The position numbers and the translations under genes are program-made. Positions 35,656 through 48,178 of a stretch of DNA of 64,000 nt are shown here, piece after piece. Each line of letters starts with the position of its first letter. Within the stretch, counting starts at the first letter, position 1. This stretch comes from Tetrahymena thermophila SB210 (Eukaryota; Ciliophora; Oligohymenophorea; Hymenostomatida; Tetrahymenidae): positions 1-64,000 of the forward strand of contig NW_002476303.1 of NCBI RefSeq assembly GCF_000189635.1. Direction: 5' to 3'. Below the pieces are notes generated by a model. That model ran no database searches. It was not told where the DNA came from and worked only from the letters and a program-made list of their open reading frames with translations.

Positions 35656-36987
35656 TCAATTTTCTTCCTAAAATTCTAAAGTTTCAGCTGCATCTTAGTA
35701 ATCATTTTCTAGTAAAGCTAAATCTTCTCTTGCTTATATTAATTCACCTTCTTCCATACCTTCACTTTGATACAAATGAGTGAATTATCTTTTTGTGAAC
35801 ATTTAATCAAAACGATTGTTTATCCTTGAGAAAACTTCAGAAATAGAAGTAGAATTTGATACCATAAAAACAGATTTATTAGAATAAGCAAAGCTACTTT
35901 GAGGAACTATACATGGAATATTATATATTGCTTTTAACTTAATATAACTTTAACACCAATTTACAAATTATAAAGTTTTTTTTTCCTTCCAAGAGTTGAA
36001 AGATTAACCGATATGCTTCGGAACAATACCTGCTCCTCTATACGTAATATCTACAGCCATATATTTACCAAATGATGGATTACATTTAGCCATCATATTG
36101 GATGGTTCAAAAAGAAAACTAGATATTTCTTGGGTAGACAGTTAAATTGAATTTATTTATTAAGTAAATATAAAAGGCGAATACGATGAAAGCATAAAAC
36201 AAAATTTTGGATATGGTATTAAATTCTTTTCAAAGTCAGATAAATGATTTTATTATTCATCATCAAACCTTAGACCACAAGTCAATTAGCTTACAGCTTA
36301 AGCAATAACTCTATTTAAGTCAGTGTAAGCTATATTTGATATATAAGGGTTCATATTACATATATCATATATGGCTTCATTATCAAATACCAAATTAACA
36401 TCTCCGTTTTCTATCAAATTTTAAGAATAAAGAACAGAATTATATGGCTCAAACTCATTTGTCTATGTTTTATCTGATGGATAAATAGTAAAACCTAAAA
36501 CTGATTTCTTATTATAATTTTATTTAATTTTTTTAGTTAGAAGAGATCCAAAACCTGAACCAGTACCACCTCCAGCAGAGTTATAAATTAAGAAACCTTG
36601 CAGATTTTAACAACTTTCAGTTAATCTTCTTACTTTATCTAAGCAAAATTCAATGAATTCACTACTAACTTAATAATTTCCTCTAGCAAAAGTATTTGCT
36701 TTTTCATCATTTTTAGAGACTAAAAATTCGTGGTTAAACAATTGCTTTTAAGAACCTACTTTTACTTCATCGATAGAATTAGAATCTAGATCTAAATAGA
36801 CTGATCTTGGAACAAACTACCCTGATTGGGTTTCTGAGAAGAAATTAGTTTTAAGATCCTCATTTTTTTAATTTTATATTATTTTGCAATCAGGTTAAAT
36901 TTAATGCTCAAGACAAAACAGTTCCCAGCACGAGTTACCAACTTAAATTCCAGATTACCCTATGTGTATTGAAATAATCTCTTCCAT
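35656..36987 (-). CDS. Divergent alpha-tubulin-like protein
   Basis: Intronless, 443 residues, close to the usual 450, and alignable end to end with alpha-tubulin: start MEEIISIHIGQSGIQVGNSC, the GTP-binding glycine loop AGGGTGSG (138-145), FARGNY, FDNEAIYDIC, FEPSNMMAKC, NSTSISEVFSRI and GMEEGELIQAREDLALLE. It is clearly not the conserved structural isotype. The Lys40 acetylation loop is replaced by a different sequence, the T7-loop glutamate that drives beta-tubulin GTP hydrolysis (Glu254) is aspartate (Asp251, LSDF), and the C-terminus is EFQEEN, with neither a long polyglutamylation tail nor a terminal tyrosine. Ciliates have such alpha-like isotypes; a specialised microtubule role, perhaps in a subset of structures or stages, is inferred. 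The unbroken frame argues against a pseudogene. Confidence 0.9.
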
Positions 36988-38903
36988 TTTAACTATAAAA
37001 AAATATATCTAAAATACTTAAGCGATTATTAATTATATATTTTTCTTAACTATTTATTATTTAGACCTATTGTATTTTCTCAAATATTACCCTTAAATGG
37101 AATCGTAAATTAATAGATTCAATATTATTTTTGATATTTTTCTAATTAAAATAAAATACATGATTTAAATATAGAAAAAAGAAAAATTCTGATAATAATA
37201 ATTTGAGCTTAATCAGAATTTTATTATTTATTTATTTATTTTCTTTCTTTCTTTGGTTACACAATAAATTTGATGCTTGTAAATTAAATTTTGAAAAACA
37301 ATTTACATTTGTAAATTATAGGTTATTTAGAATTTGTATACCTAATTTTTATGAGGAATAATTTTTTTAAGATTTTTTTACTTAATTTTAATTGAAAAAT
37401 AAACTTAAATATTTGATGATTATTAAGATTGCTAATTAATTTAATTAGTTGCGACAAATTTAAAGATAGAATTTTATGAAAAACTCTATTTTAATCTTTA
37501 TTAACTTATTTGTTTTATTCCTTTAATGTGTGAGCCGGAAAATTAAAATTATTTTATTTATTTTATTAAAATTAAATTAATAAGGAAAAATGTATAAAAA
37601 AGCAATCCCAATAAAGAAAAAAAATCTTTTTTGACAAATATATGAAATAATTATCTCCACAATTAATCATAAAAAAATATGAATTAAGTCGAATTTAAAA
37701 ATTTATCAATATCTTTAATTTGTTTTATTATCCTGCAAAACCTATAATTGGCATAAACAAATAAAAATAATTAATTATTTTTGTAAATCAACTTCAATTT
37801 TATTTACATAAAGATTTGATAAATTTAAATAAATTATGAATATTTCAATAATAAAAAATTTACTTTTTACAAAATTATTTTAATATTAAAAAAATTAATT
37901 AAATTTACTTAATAAATGTTATCAATTTAAATAAATATAATAATAAGATGTAATTATAATTAAATGAGATATTTTTTAGTATAAAATAAATAATTTTCAA
38001 TTATATTTATTTTTAATAAAAAAATAGTTTTTCTTCTTACTTTACCATTCTATTCATCTATTTTCTATATATTTTATTTGAAGTAAAAAATCTTCTATTT
38101 TTTTATTTTAATTTGAATTTTCAAGATATTTTACCTACTAAACATATCAATAATTTTTTATTATTTATAAAGCATTTATGAAATTAAGTCCTAGTCAATT
38201 CTTATTATAATTATTAATAATAAAAAATATTACTTTTAGCTATATTTAGGCAGAATATATTTTTAAAATATTTACATTTAATATTAATTATTGAAAATAG
38301 CATTTAACTTTAGGATAAAAAAAAGATTATTTAAATAAACTTCTTTTATTTGTTCGATATTATGATCAATTAATGAATTATTTTTACTTTATTTAGTCTA
38401 TTCTAATTTATTTATTTATTGTTTAAATTTGAATACTTTTAAAAATAAGATTAAAAAAGATTTTAAAGCAGAGAAACAAACGAATGGATATAATAAAATT
38501 TTAGAAATAATACATACATATGTAACTTCTAAATAAAAAGGTATGGAATTTAGTAAATAAAGATAATTATTATTAATTTTATTAAATTTGTTTTGAATTA
38601 AAATGAAGGTTAGTTAATTTGCTAGCTAGTCTATTAAAAAAATGCATATATTTGTGGATTTTGGCTCTCAAAGGTTTTATAATGAAAGTTTTGTTTTTAT
38701 AAAGCAAAGCAAGCAAAAATATATATTTACTGAAAAGAAGATTGATTGATATTTATAAAGTTATTTAGTTAGTTAATTAATTCATATCAACTAAATAATT
38801 AATTAGTTGTAAGTAAGGTCTTATCAAATAAAATTAAGCAATACCATTATATATTTTAGAAATCAAGCAATTAATGACATCACGCAGTTAAGATAGAGAT
38901 TAA
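36988..38903. other. Divergent intergenic region
   Basis: 1.9 kb between the 5' ends of the tubulin-like gene and CFAP96; both promoters must lie here. Very AT-rich, with no coding frame, RNA gene or tandem repeat that I can support. Confidence 0.5.
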
Positions 38904-40331
38904 ATGATGGCTACTTTGAGACAATAGGCCCTTGAAGATGCAGAAAAATTTGCAGATAAACAAAGATTTGCACTTTTTTCATAACCTCCATCTCTCGCAA
39001 CTGGAGATGATAAATAATATGAAATGAAATTGCGTATTGCTATTAATTTTATAAATAAATAGGCTAATATTAAATAAATCTTATTAAAATTCATAGATCC
39101 AAGAGACGAAACAGGAAAACCAGTAACTTTACCCAAGAATGTATAAGCAGGAGCACCAAAATAAGGAAAAGTTAAAGATTCTTATTTTTCAGTTTTAGGA
39201 TTTACCACAATAGGTGATCCTTTTGTTGATCCTGATTCAATTAGAAGACAATATGAACTTGAAAAAAAAAAATTAGTCACTTAAGAAGCTGTTTTTAAGC
39301 CTGCATCTGGATACAAGACAATGTAAATCCTCAATATATTACACTTAAATTTCAAACTCATAGAAAAATTGCTAATAATAAAATTAATTAAAGATTGTTT
39401 ATGATATTATTTTTTTTATTTTAATAAGAATCAACTCTTCCTATAAAAATGAGCCAGAATATGTCCATAAAGAAAAGAATTATCTTGATTCTGAAGGTAA
39501 TTGATTCAATTTATTTTAATTTTACTAAAATTCATTTTATTTATTGCCTAAAAATGATAAATTATTTATACTCAAAATAATTAATACATTTATGTTAGTT
39601 ATTTATTTAACTATCTATCTATTTATTTTTTAATATAAAGGAAAGGTAATAACTGCTCCAAGAAATATAACTACAAATCCCAAAAATGGACCTTTATAAA
39701 AACATGCTCCATATATTCCAGATCCTTACGAGCGTTAGAGAGAGCTACGTATAAAGGAAATGGAAGAACATAAAAAGAAACTTGCTGAGAAATAAGCTTT
39801 CAGGACAACTCACCATGGTGGTGGTGCTTTTAACACAGGTCGTAAAGTTTTTGGAGAGGAAGGAATTGATATCAAAGTAAATAAATAGATTTTGTTTAAA
39901 ATAAGGCTATATGTTAATTTAAAATCAATAGAAAAGACCATAAACTGTGACAAAATATAATATAATTAAACATGAAAATCCTTTTAAGCCATCTAACCCT
40001 GCAAAAAAAGTAATTTAAAACAAATTATTCAAATTATTCGTCCATCATCAATCTTGCTTAACATACTTTATAATCTAAATAAGGGATTTAACGGAACTAT
40101 TTCTAAATTCCCTGAATATAAACCAGACCCATTAAAACCTTTAAAAAGAGTAGATAAACCTAAGGATAAAGATCCATTTAAGTAAAATTTAAATCTTAAA
40201 TATTTTTTTAATGTTTATTTATTTTTTAAAGACCTAAACATTGCGGCAACTTAACTAGACCTACTCCTACAATTACCTGCAACGCAATAAATATAAGAAA
40301 AGATATCATGAATGGCAGAGTTTATTTTTGA
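38904..40331 (+). CDS. CFAP96: CFAP96 (C4orf47 family) cilium-associated protein
   Basis: Seven exons (38904-39033, 39097-39322, 39429-39496, 39641-39876, 39932-40009, 40084-40181, 40232-40331), 311 residues, about the length of the human protein. Family landmarks in order: ALFSQPPSLATGD near the N-terminus, the basic middle with ITAPRNITTNPKNGP, the HHGGGAFNTGRKVF stretch, NPFKPSNPAKKG, and the C-terminal TRPTPTITCNAINIRKDIMN. Each has an obvious counterpart in C4orf47/CFAP96, a low-complexity, proline- and basic-rich protein linked to cilia and centrosomes. The first intron (63 nt, 39034-39096) is itself in frame, so only its AT-rich make-up and weak homology suggest it is removed. A second ATG at 38907 directly follows the first. 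Confidence 0.82.
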
Positions 40332-40756
40332 TAATAAAACTTATTTTAATCAAGGACTAACTGGTCACTTTAACAACTCATACATATATAATAGAAAAAG
40401 AACAAACTTAAATCAATTTTTAAAAACTACCTCATAACCTTATCAAATAGATTTTCAAAAAAAATCATTTTATTATAGTTTAAAACTTTTTAAACTAAGA
40501 ATTATAAGTTTTGAATTATAATTTTTAGAGTACTAATTTAGATAAATTGCATTGTATTTATGCATGTATATTTATGTAGAGATTAGATTTTTTTTATAAG
40601 AACTTCATATATGAACATTTACTAATTTGTTTTTAGAAATTTTACTTTGATTTGAAAAAGATATCAATCAAAAATTAATATTTATTTGTTAATTAAAGTA
40701 TTTATTTATTGGCTTTGCTACATATAATATCATAAAAAGCGAATTAAATAAAATTT
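40332..40756. other. Short intergenic spacer
   Basis: 425 bp between two genes in the same direction. It must hold the 3' end of CFAP96 and the promoter of the next gene. Nothing else seen. Confidence 0.5.
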
Positions 40757-41689
40757 ATGATATACATATCAAAAAATATTTGTTATTAAGCAATTAAAGG
40801 GAGAGCTAACTCTCGTTTACTCAATTTCTAACGTTTGAGTACATTTAATATTTCAAATTATAACTTCAATTCTAGTTAAAAACCTTAAAATCAACACGAT
40901 AACTCAAATGAGGAAAGTATGGTGATAATAGTAGAAAATAAACATCACTAAAAATTGTAAAGTGAATACTTAAAGCAGATAGATTATGTTTAAAAGCATA
41001 AATTCTTAGACAATAATTTTTATCCTCTTCTTTCTATCGCAACTGGATTATCTCTTGGTTCTCTATATGAAAATTTATATTTATTTTCATTAGCGATTCC
41101 AGGTTTTTACTATCTTAACAAATCAGAGAAGATTCTACTTAAAATAAACAATAAATTCAAGTAGAGAATATCAAACTATGACGAACTTTACAAATAATTT
41201 AACATGTAAAATTAAACTAAAATATATAAAAAATAGTTATTTCTTATTTTTATCAGAATGCTCATTAATAAAATGTGCAGTCATACGAGAATTTCGAAAT
41301 ATTTCACCTAAGAGACTTTATGCTTGAAAGATCCTTTGCTATAAAAATGTAAATAGAAATTAATGATAAAAATCATTCTTAATTTAATTAATTTACATAA
41401 AATATTCAAAATTAATACATTTAATTAGTAAAAGTAAACAGAAAAACCATCTACAAATATGAAGTTTCTTTCTTTGATTTAAAGAGTGGAGCATTGGGAG
41501 ATATAAAAGTGTTAATTTATTCGTTTAAATTTAAATATTATTCTAACTTATTTCATTTTAAATAATAAGACTGAAATAGAATTTTAAAACGACAAATTTG
41601 CCTCTAAATAAATCGAAATATCCTTGGATCATCCAGAAAAATTTAGTGCCATAATAGAAGATCCTGAGCATACAATTAATATTTTGTGA
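40757..41689 (+). CDS. Unrecognised protein with a mitochondrial-type presequence
   Basis: Four exons (40757-41205, 41257-41348, 41429-41508, 41570-41689), 246 residues. The first 35 residues lack acidic residues and are rich in Arg, Lys, Ser and Asn (containing KGRANSRLLNFQRLSTF), typical of a mitochondrial targeting peptide. A hydrophobic stretch around residues 85-115 (LLSIATGLSLGSLYENLYLF, then LAIPGFYYL) could be a membrane span. The C-terminal 130 residues are mixed and soluble, ending near DPEHTINIL. The general plan (presequence, one membrane segment, C-terminal domain) resembles inner-membrane assembly factors such as COA1 or TIM21, but I see no diagnostic motif and do not assign it. 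A later in-frame ATG at 40919 would drop the presequence. Splice sites are all GTA...AG or GTG...AG. Confidence 0.6.
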
Positions 41690-42341
41690 AATTTGTGTAT
41701 TAAATTTAAAATTTATAATTATTGATTGAAAACAAAAATAAATAATTTTAATTATTATTTTCAAAGTATTTAAAACAGTTTTAAAAAAATAATATTAAAA
41801 AGCAATTTAATTATTTTAGACATAAAAATAATAAAAAAATAGTTTTAATTAAAATAAGTTTCCTTAAAACAATAAAATTAGAATTTGTATTTAAAAAATT
41901 ATTGATTGATTGACTAAATAACTAAAATCATATTCATATTCACATTGATAGCAGATCATATAAATTTATTTGTTAAAGAAAATTTTAGAAAATTTAACTC
42001 AGGGTGTTTGTTTGATTGATTGATTTATAGATTAATTGATAGATTGATAGATATATTGATTGATTGATAGATTGATAGATATATTGATTGATTTGATAAA
42101 TGAATAACAATTAGATAGATAGATTTTATTATTTGATTTGATTTAATTTAATTTGTATTTGATAGAGATTTGCATGAGAATGTATGTATTATGTATGAAT
42201 TTACATTAATTTAAGTAAAAAGTTAAATATTAAAAATAAATTTAGAAAGATCTATCAATCTTCTATTCATCAAATCAGAGTTGATAAGACTAGAATAAAG
42301 TTATAAAATAGTAGGAATAAAACCAAAAATAAAGTAAAGCG
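41690..42341. other. Intergenic with GATT/GATA microsatellite
   Basis: 650 bp. Positions 42008-42125 are an imperfect tetranucleotide repeat mixing TGAT, GATT and GATA units. The rest is AT-rich and includes the promoter of the uL1m gene. Confidence 0.7.
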
Positions 42342-43961
42342 ATGATCGGATTAAGATAACTTAGCTAAGCACTTCATGTCACCCAATATTTAACCATGGT
42401 TAATAAGAACATGGCCAATTTCGCAAAATTAAAAAGAAGAACAAAAAAACCTAAAAAAGAAGATGAAAACAATCCTATTTATAATATATTCTAAGCTCTT
42501 AAATTAGTTAGATGCCATTCTATTGCTCCCTACCCAGAAACTATTGATTTTAGCGTTATGTAAACTCCATTTTGCATATTGATGAAATTTTGAGCTCTAG
42601 GAGACTCTCAGTTTCATTTAATTTACATCATTTCTTAATCATTTCTAAATATTAGTTTGAATGTTGATCCTCGTCACGGTGACCAAATCGTTAGAGGTTC
42701 TGCTAAGATGCCTGCAGGTTTGGGAAAATCTAAAAAGCTTTGCGTTTTCGCATCTGAATCATTAAAGCAATAAGTTCTTGATGCAGGCGCCGATATTTTT
42801 GGTGACGAAGAAGTTCTTAAAAATGTAATTTTTAGCATTTTGATTTCTCCTAATTAATTAGAAAGCATTCACTTATAAATGAGGATAAAAGCATTTAATT
42901 GCTCTTAAGCAATATTAAGTTTTGAGTTGAATATTAAAAATATAAACTAATTAAATGTGCATGCAAATAAATACAGCTTGCTTAATAATGATTGATCCTT
43001 AAATATTGATAGTTATTAAATGAGATATATTATTTATTAGCTTTAATAACTCTATGCTTTGATAGCATAATTTACTCATATATATTTTTACATCATTTGT
43101 AAATGAACAAACAAGTGTTATAAAATTTAATTTTAACAATAGATTAAGAATGGTGTCATTGATTTCGAATAAATTATAGCTACTTCTGATGCCATGGTTA
43201 AACTTAAAGCTTATGCTAGAACTTTAGGTTTGTTTTCATTTAAATTTAAATAAATTGCAAACTCAAATTTATTCTTTTTATTAATCAGGTCCTAAGGGTC
43301 TTATGCCTAACTAAAAGATTGGTAATCTTGTCAGTGATGAAAAATTAGGTAATATAAATAATTAATATAATAAAATGGAATATCAAACTTAATAATTATT
43401 TTTAAAAAATTTAGTTTAAGCTATTGTAGATGCTAAGTAAGGTTAAGTCTAATTCAGGTAATAATTTTTTAATTTTATAATCACATAAATCGTACAACAA
43501 ATACTCAGCAAATATTCATTTATAGCAGGATTAAATACACCATAATTTTACATAAGTTGAAAGCTCTTATACTCAAAAAATATTTATATCATTTACAATT
43601 TAGAATGATAGTTTGAATTGAAATGTAAAAAGAGTTTTAGTTGTATGAAAATAAGGAATTAAATTATATAAATATATTTTTTTTAATAATTTTTATATTA
43701 TCAAATAAAAAAAGAGTTGACCCTGGTAGCAACATTCACTCTCCCTTGGGTAAGGTGAGCTATAGTGACGAATAGATTCTTACGAATCTTAAATCTCTAA
43801 TGTAAACTTTAGTTGAAAAGAAGCCTGCTGTTGTAAAATCAAATTATTTCGTTGACGCTTATGTAAAATGTACTAAAGGTCCTAGCTTTAGAGTTTAAAT
43901 AGATAACATTGATCCTAGAAATAAAGCCTCACTTATAAATACTTTCAATTAACAATAATGA
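42342..43961 (+). CDS. Mitochondrial ribosomal protein uL1m
   Basis: Six exons (42342-42559, 42656-42824, 43143-43227, 43289-43348, 43415-43457, 43715-43961), 273 residues. It belongs to the bacterial-type L1 family that forms the L1 stalk of the large ribosomal subunit. Family signatures: [34 protein letters not shown], the [20 protein letters not shown] and LMPNQKIGNLV run, [17 protein letters not shown], and KGPSFRV near the C-terminus. The ATG at 42342 adds [17 protein letters not shown], which looks like a mitochondrial presequence and is followed by a basic [11 protein letters not shown] stretch, so I prefer it to the ATG at 42396. With bacterial-type sequence plus presequence, a mitochondrial rather than cytosolic ribosome is clear. 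Confidence 0.92.
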
Positions 43962-44300
43962 ACAACAAAAATAAATAATGCTTATTTAAACTAAATCACT
44001 CATGAATTTCATAGAAAATAAACTTAAAATGTGATTAAAACTGTATTTTTATCGTAAATTCATTCATTCATCCAGTAACTATAATCCTTGTGTTTGTTTA
44101 TATCGACTTAATAGTCATTTATTTGTAATTTTGATAACTATCCTAAAGGTTAGAATAAAACTATTTATTGAATTTATTTAACATAAAATATTGAAATACA
44201 TTATTTATTTATTTACTTATTTCTTTGTTATTAAAAATAATTTATTATTTACAAAGTTAAATTTTTTTAATTTATTTTTATAAACTAAGCTCATTTCATT
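43962..44300. other. Convergent intergenic spacer
   Basis: 340 bp between the 3' ends of the uL1m and LMBR1 genes. Nothing recognised. Confidence 0.5.
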
Positions 44301-47300
44301 TCATTTCTTCTTCTTCGAATCTCCTTTCTTAGATTTATTTTTTTCGGCTTCATTGTCATAAAAATCGTAAACACTCATTTCAGTTTCAGCTTTTTCTTTA
44401 CCTTTTGATTTCCCTTTATCTTTATCTTTATCTTTTTCTTTTTCTTTGCTCTTACCTTTCTCAAGGTCTTTTTCTTCTTTGCCTTTTTTATCTTTACCTT
44501 TGGTACTTTTTTTATCATTATTATCATTATCTTGTCCAGGTATATCTCTTTTATTAACTCCTTTTTTAATTAGAAGTTCTTATAGTTCTATTTCGTTTTT
44601 TCCTTTATACTATTTTTCCATTTTGGTCTTTTGTTGCTCAATTTCAAGTAAAAGCTAGTAAAATTTTAAAATATTGTTCGCATTTTTTGGAAAAAAATGA
44701 TTAGTTATAAAATTATTTAATATTTTAATGATTTAAAATAGCAATTTGAAATGTTTTTTTAGTTACAAATTAGTCTTTAAATTTATTATTAATAATTTTT
44801 TTGTTGTTTTTTATTGATAATTATTGGAAGAATATTATCAAAAAGTCTAACTGAATATGAATTGTAAAGTAACATTAACAATAAGAAAGATTAATTTATC
44901 AGCAATAAACTAATTACCTTTGGTTTTTCTTGGCTTTTATAGATGAAATATATGGCACTTAAACCACTCCAACACTAATTAATTAATAAATAAAAAAAAA
45001 TATAGACTGAATTAAAAAAAATAATTTTAGTCTTACCAATAAAGCTATTTCAAAAACATTATTTGTATAAAAATATTTGTAGAATTCAAGGTATTCAACC
45101 TATCTTCCATATATTTAATCTAATTCAGTGTATCTCATATATTAAGAAAAGCACTTAGAAACAAATTAAACTAACGCTACAGTAGTGATTAGAATTATGT
45201 TTAAATTAAACAAAAAGCTATTCATCCATGTTTCGTTTGGCCTAGATTTTAAAATTTATTTATTTATTTATTCAAAAGCTTAAAATTAAAAATATAGAAA
45301 TTATTTTACCTCATTGGATGTATAGTGAAGAGAAAAGGTATTGCTATACCGATTTTGAAATTTCCTTTCATTGTACACCATAGCAAATACAAAGTAAACA
45401 TGGTAAAAAATGCCACAGCCAAAAATGATACTCCAATACTCTCTAACTTTAAAAACATTTTATCGAGCAAAGCATAAATTGGAAAACCATTCTTCTTAAT
45501 TAATACTGCAAGCAAGCTTTTCATTTTAATTAAAAAAATATGAAAAGGAAGTAGTAAATTTATTTAAAGAAGATCAAAAAGTCAATTAAAGTATTCATTT
45601 TTTTAGTTAGATATTTTCTAAATTAAAACATAAATTTTTATTTGAATAAAATATCTTTTATTTCTAGAATCAAAATTGTTTGTTTGTCATTTTTGGATAG
45701 GAATTATTTAAGTTTGTATATTTAAAATATTATAAATATAAATAAGATTTTCAAACAAAACTATTAAAATTTTTATAAAATGATAATAAATGTAAACAAT
45801 ATAATGTATTTTACATGTGAACCCACCAGACTAAGGAAATTATAATTCCAAAAAATCCTAAAAGTAATTTAGCATAATAAATGAGTGGATTTGTGGTAGC
45901 AATATCTAATTCCATTTTAAATAGCTAGTGTTCCTATTTTTATTAACATTTATAATTTTATTAGCTTATTTTTTGATTATTTATTAAATTTATTTATTTA
46001 TTTATGTTTTTATTACATCATCTAATTATAGAACTGCTTCGGAAAAAACCTAAAATTCTGCTGATGATTTGTTATTCATTTTTCTTCTTGCCCAGAAACC
46101 TTTCTAATACTTTATTTCTAGCAGATCCTCTATGATAAATTAAATGATTAAAATTTATTGAACTACAACAATTTATAAATTTACCTTGTATCTTCTCTGA
46201 CAAATCAATTAGCTTTTAAGTCATTTCTTTAAGCTAATTCTTTTTTGCGAATGCTTATTTTGATGTTTTCTATTGGTTTATTAATTTATAATTATTAGCC
46301 CATTAGGAATATTGCTATTTCACTAAAAATATTCTCTCAACATAAAAAATAACTAATGAATTATCAATAAGTCTTTACAAATGTAGGTCTGGATCTGTAT
46401 GATCTAAGCAAGTCAATAGGTAGCGCTGATAAGCCCATACCTCCGAATAGAACTAAGAAAAAGTAGCCTATAAATGACAAAAAAGCCATTATGCTTATAT
46501 AAAGACTGACATTGAATTTGAGATTAGCCTGTTAGGTACTCTAAGATACAGTAACAAAATAATTTTATGGAATGACATAATCGAAATTAACCATGCCATT
46601 ATTTGCTACACTGCTTCCGTAGTATAAAACAGTAATTGGAACAGATGCCTGAGAGCAAAACAGATAAAAAATACACTAAAAAACACCCATAAGCAAAATC
46701 ATTACAAATTCCATTGCTATTGTCTAAGTCAATCTCTCACACTATATTTTTCATTCAAATTAATTTTTTAATTTTCCATTTACAAAAGAAAATTTACCAT
46801 CGATTTTTCATCATCAGATTCGTAGTAGAATTATGCCGTGGGAATAATGAAGGAAATAAATACAAGAACTATAATGTAAATTACATACCAAACCTATTTA
46901 TTTATATTAATTATAATTCCTAAACCTAATTGCTAATTATTATCCTATATAAATTTACTGTCATCATATCAAATCCTCCTCCATATCCTCTATTTTGCAT
47001 TAATTTATACAAATAAATAAATGAAATTCCATTTTTGATTCAAAAAATAATGATTTGATTAAAAGCTATTAATTTAATTTAAAAATATTTTATTACCTTG
47101 AATTCGAAACATCCAATGGAACCATTAACACTTGTCCCCAGCTGAGAGTAAATCCAACAACCTATAATTTTTTTATTAAATCAGCTATGAAGATGTCTGA
47201 AAATCAAATAGTAGTTTATATGCTAATTACGACTATTAGTTTGCAATAAGCATTTGCTCCAAATCCCTTATCTTCTGGATGACAATAGACTCCTAAAATA

Positions 47301-47365
47301 TAAATGTTGCAGAAGATCAACAACACTCCTACAATAATTGTCATAATGAGCAAAAATATATCCAT
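44301..47365 (-). CDS. LMBR1-family multipass membrane protein
   Basis: Twelve exons, 609 residues: 47231-47365, 47097-47161, 46959-46989, 46798-46893, 46379-46741, 46185-46269, 46017-46129, 45815-45933, 45310-45516, 45037-45241, 44918-44974 and 44301-44654. Family motifs appear in order: WGQVLMVPLDVSNSRG, FIIPTAQFYYESDDE, LFGGMGLSALPIDLLRSYRS, NPLIYYAKLLLGFFGIIISL, PNETWMNSFLFNLN and the last helix with AIYFIYK. LMBR1-like proteins (LMBRD1, LMBRD2, lipocalin receptors) have about nine helices and work in vesicular or lysosomal transport and receptor handling; the substrate here is not predictable. The last exon adds a 118-residue cytoplasmic tail dominated by Lys, Glu and Asp (KGKSKEKEKDKDKDKGK), which is not part of the core domain. 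Every junction keeps frame. Confidence 0.9.
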
Positions 47366-48178
47366 TTCAAGCTATTTTTGATTTATAATACTATTTAAAA
47401 AGAAGTAATTTGCTAAACAAACAAAAGTAAATAAATATATTTAATTAATTAATTAATTTTTATATTATTAAATGCATCTAAATCTTTAATTTTTAATCAG
47501 AAAAAGAATCAGTCTAACTTTCTATCTCACTATCTATCACTTTATTAAAAACTATTTCTATCATATAATATCAGTTTATCTTTTCTTTCTCACTTTCTAA
47601 CAACTCTATAATCGTTTACTATTTCTTATTGCTCTTTTGCATTTTTATTTATTTGATCCAATTTTTTATTTAGAAATAGATATTTATTATAAAAAACGAT
47701 ACAAACAAACAATTGAGCTTTGCATTTTTATTTTCATATTATGAATAACACTTTTCAGTTAATTTTAAGGAAATTAATTCGAAATATTCTAAAATAACAT
47801 TTGATTTTTTTAAAATTAATCAAAATATTTTAAATTTTGGTGATATTTTGATAATTCAATTGAATAACTTCGCAAATATTGATTTGAATAAATTGAATTT
47901 AAATAAAATTATTCAGTAATAATAAATTTTGTTTGTTTGTTTGTATGGATGAATATTTTTTGTTATCATAAAAATCAATCTTTTTTTAAAAAAAGATTAG
48001 ATATTTATTTCAAATTTATTAATTATTTACAAACAATGTTTATCTAAAATACAATGAAAACAAAAACAAACAAACAAAAAATACAAGAAATTAAACAAGC
48101 AAATAAATAAATAATTAAATTGTTATTAGATTTCAAAACAAATATAACTAACTTTCTTAAATAGCACAATAATTAATA
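47366..48178. other. Divergent intergenic region
   Basis: 810 bp shared by the promoters of the LMBR1 gene and the coiled-coil gene. It holds a short perfect palindrome (CTTTTTTTAAAAAAAG, near 47981) and CAAA/GTTT simple repeats near 47934 and 48060. No gene. Confidence 0.5.

Noticed and set aside
38900-39136. Minus-strand frame over the start of CFAP96
   Set aside because: The opposite strand carries CFAP96 with family motifs and splice structure.
41558-41764. Minus-strand frame over the last exon of the gene at 40757
   Set aside because: The plus strand has a continuous spliced frame; this one is hydrophobic and AT-driven without domain.
44446-44658. Plus-strand Leu/Ser/Phe-rich frame
   Set aside because: Reverse complement of the Lys/Glu-rich tail exon of the LMBR1 gene.
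46714-46923. Plus-strand frame over LMBR1 exons 4 and 5
   Set aside because: Antisense shadow of conserved LMBR1 coding sequence.
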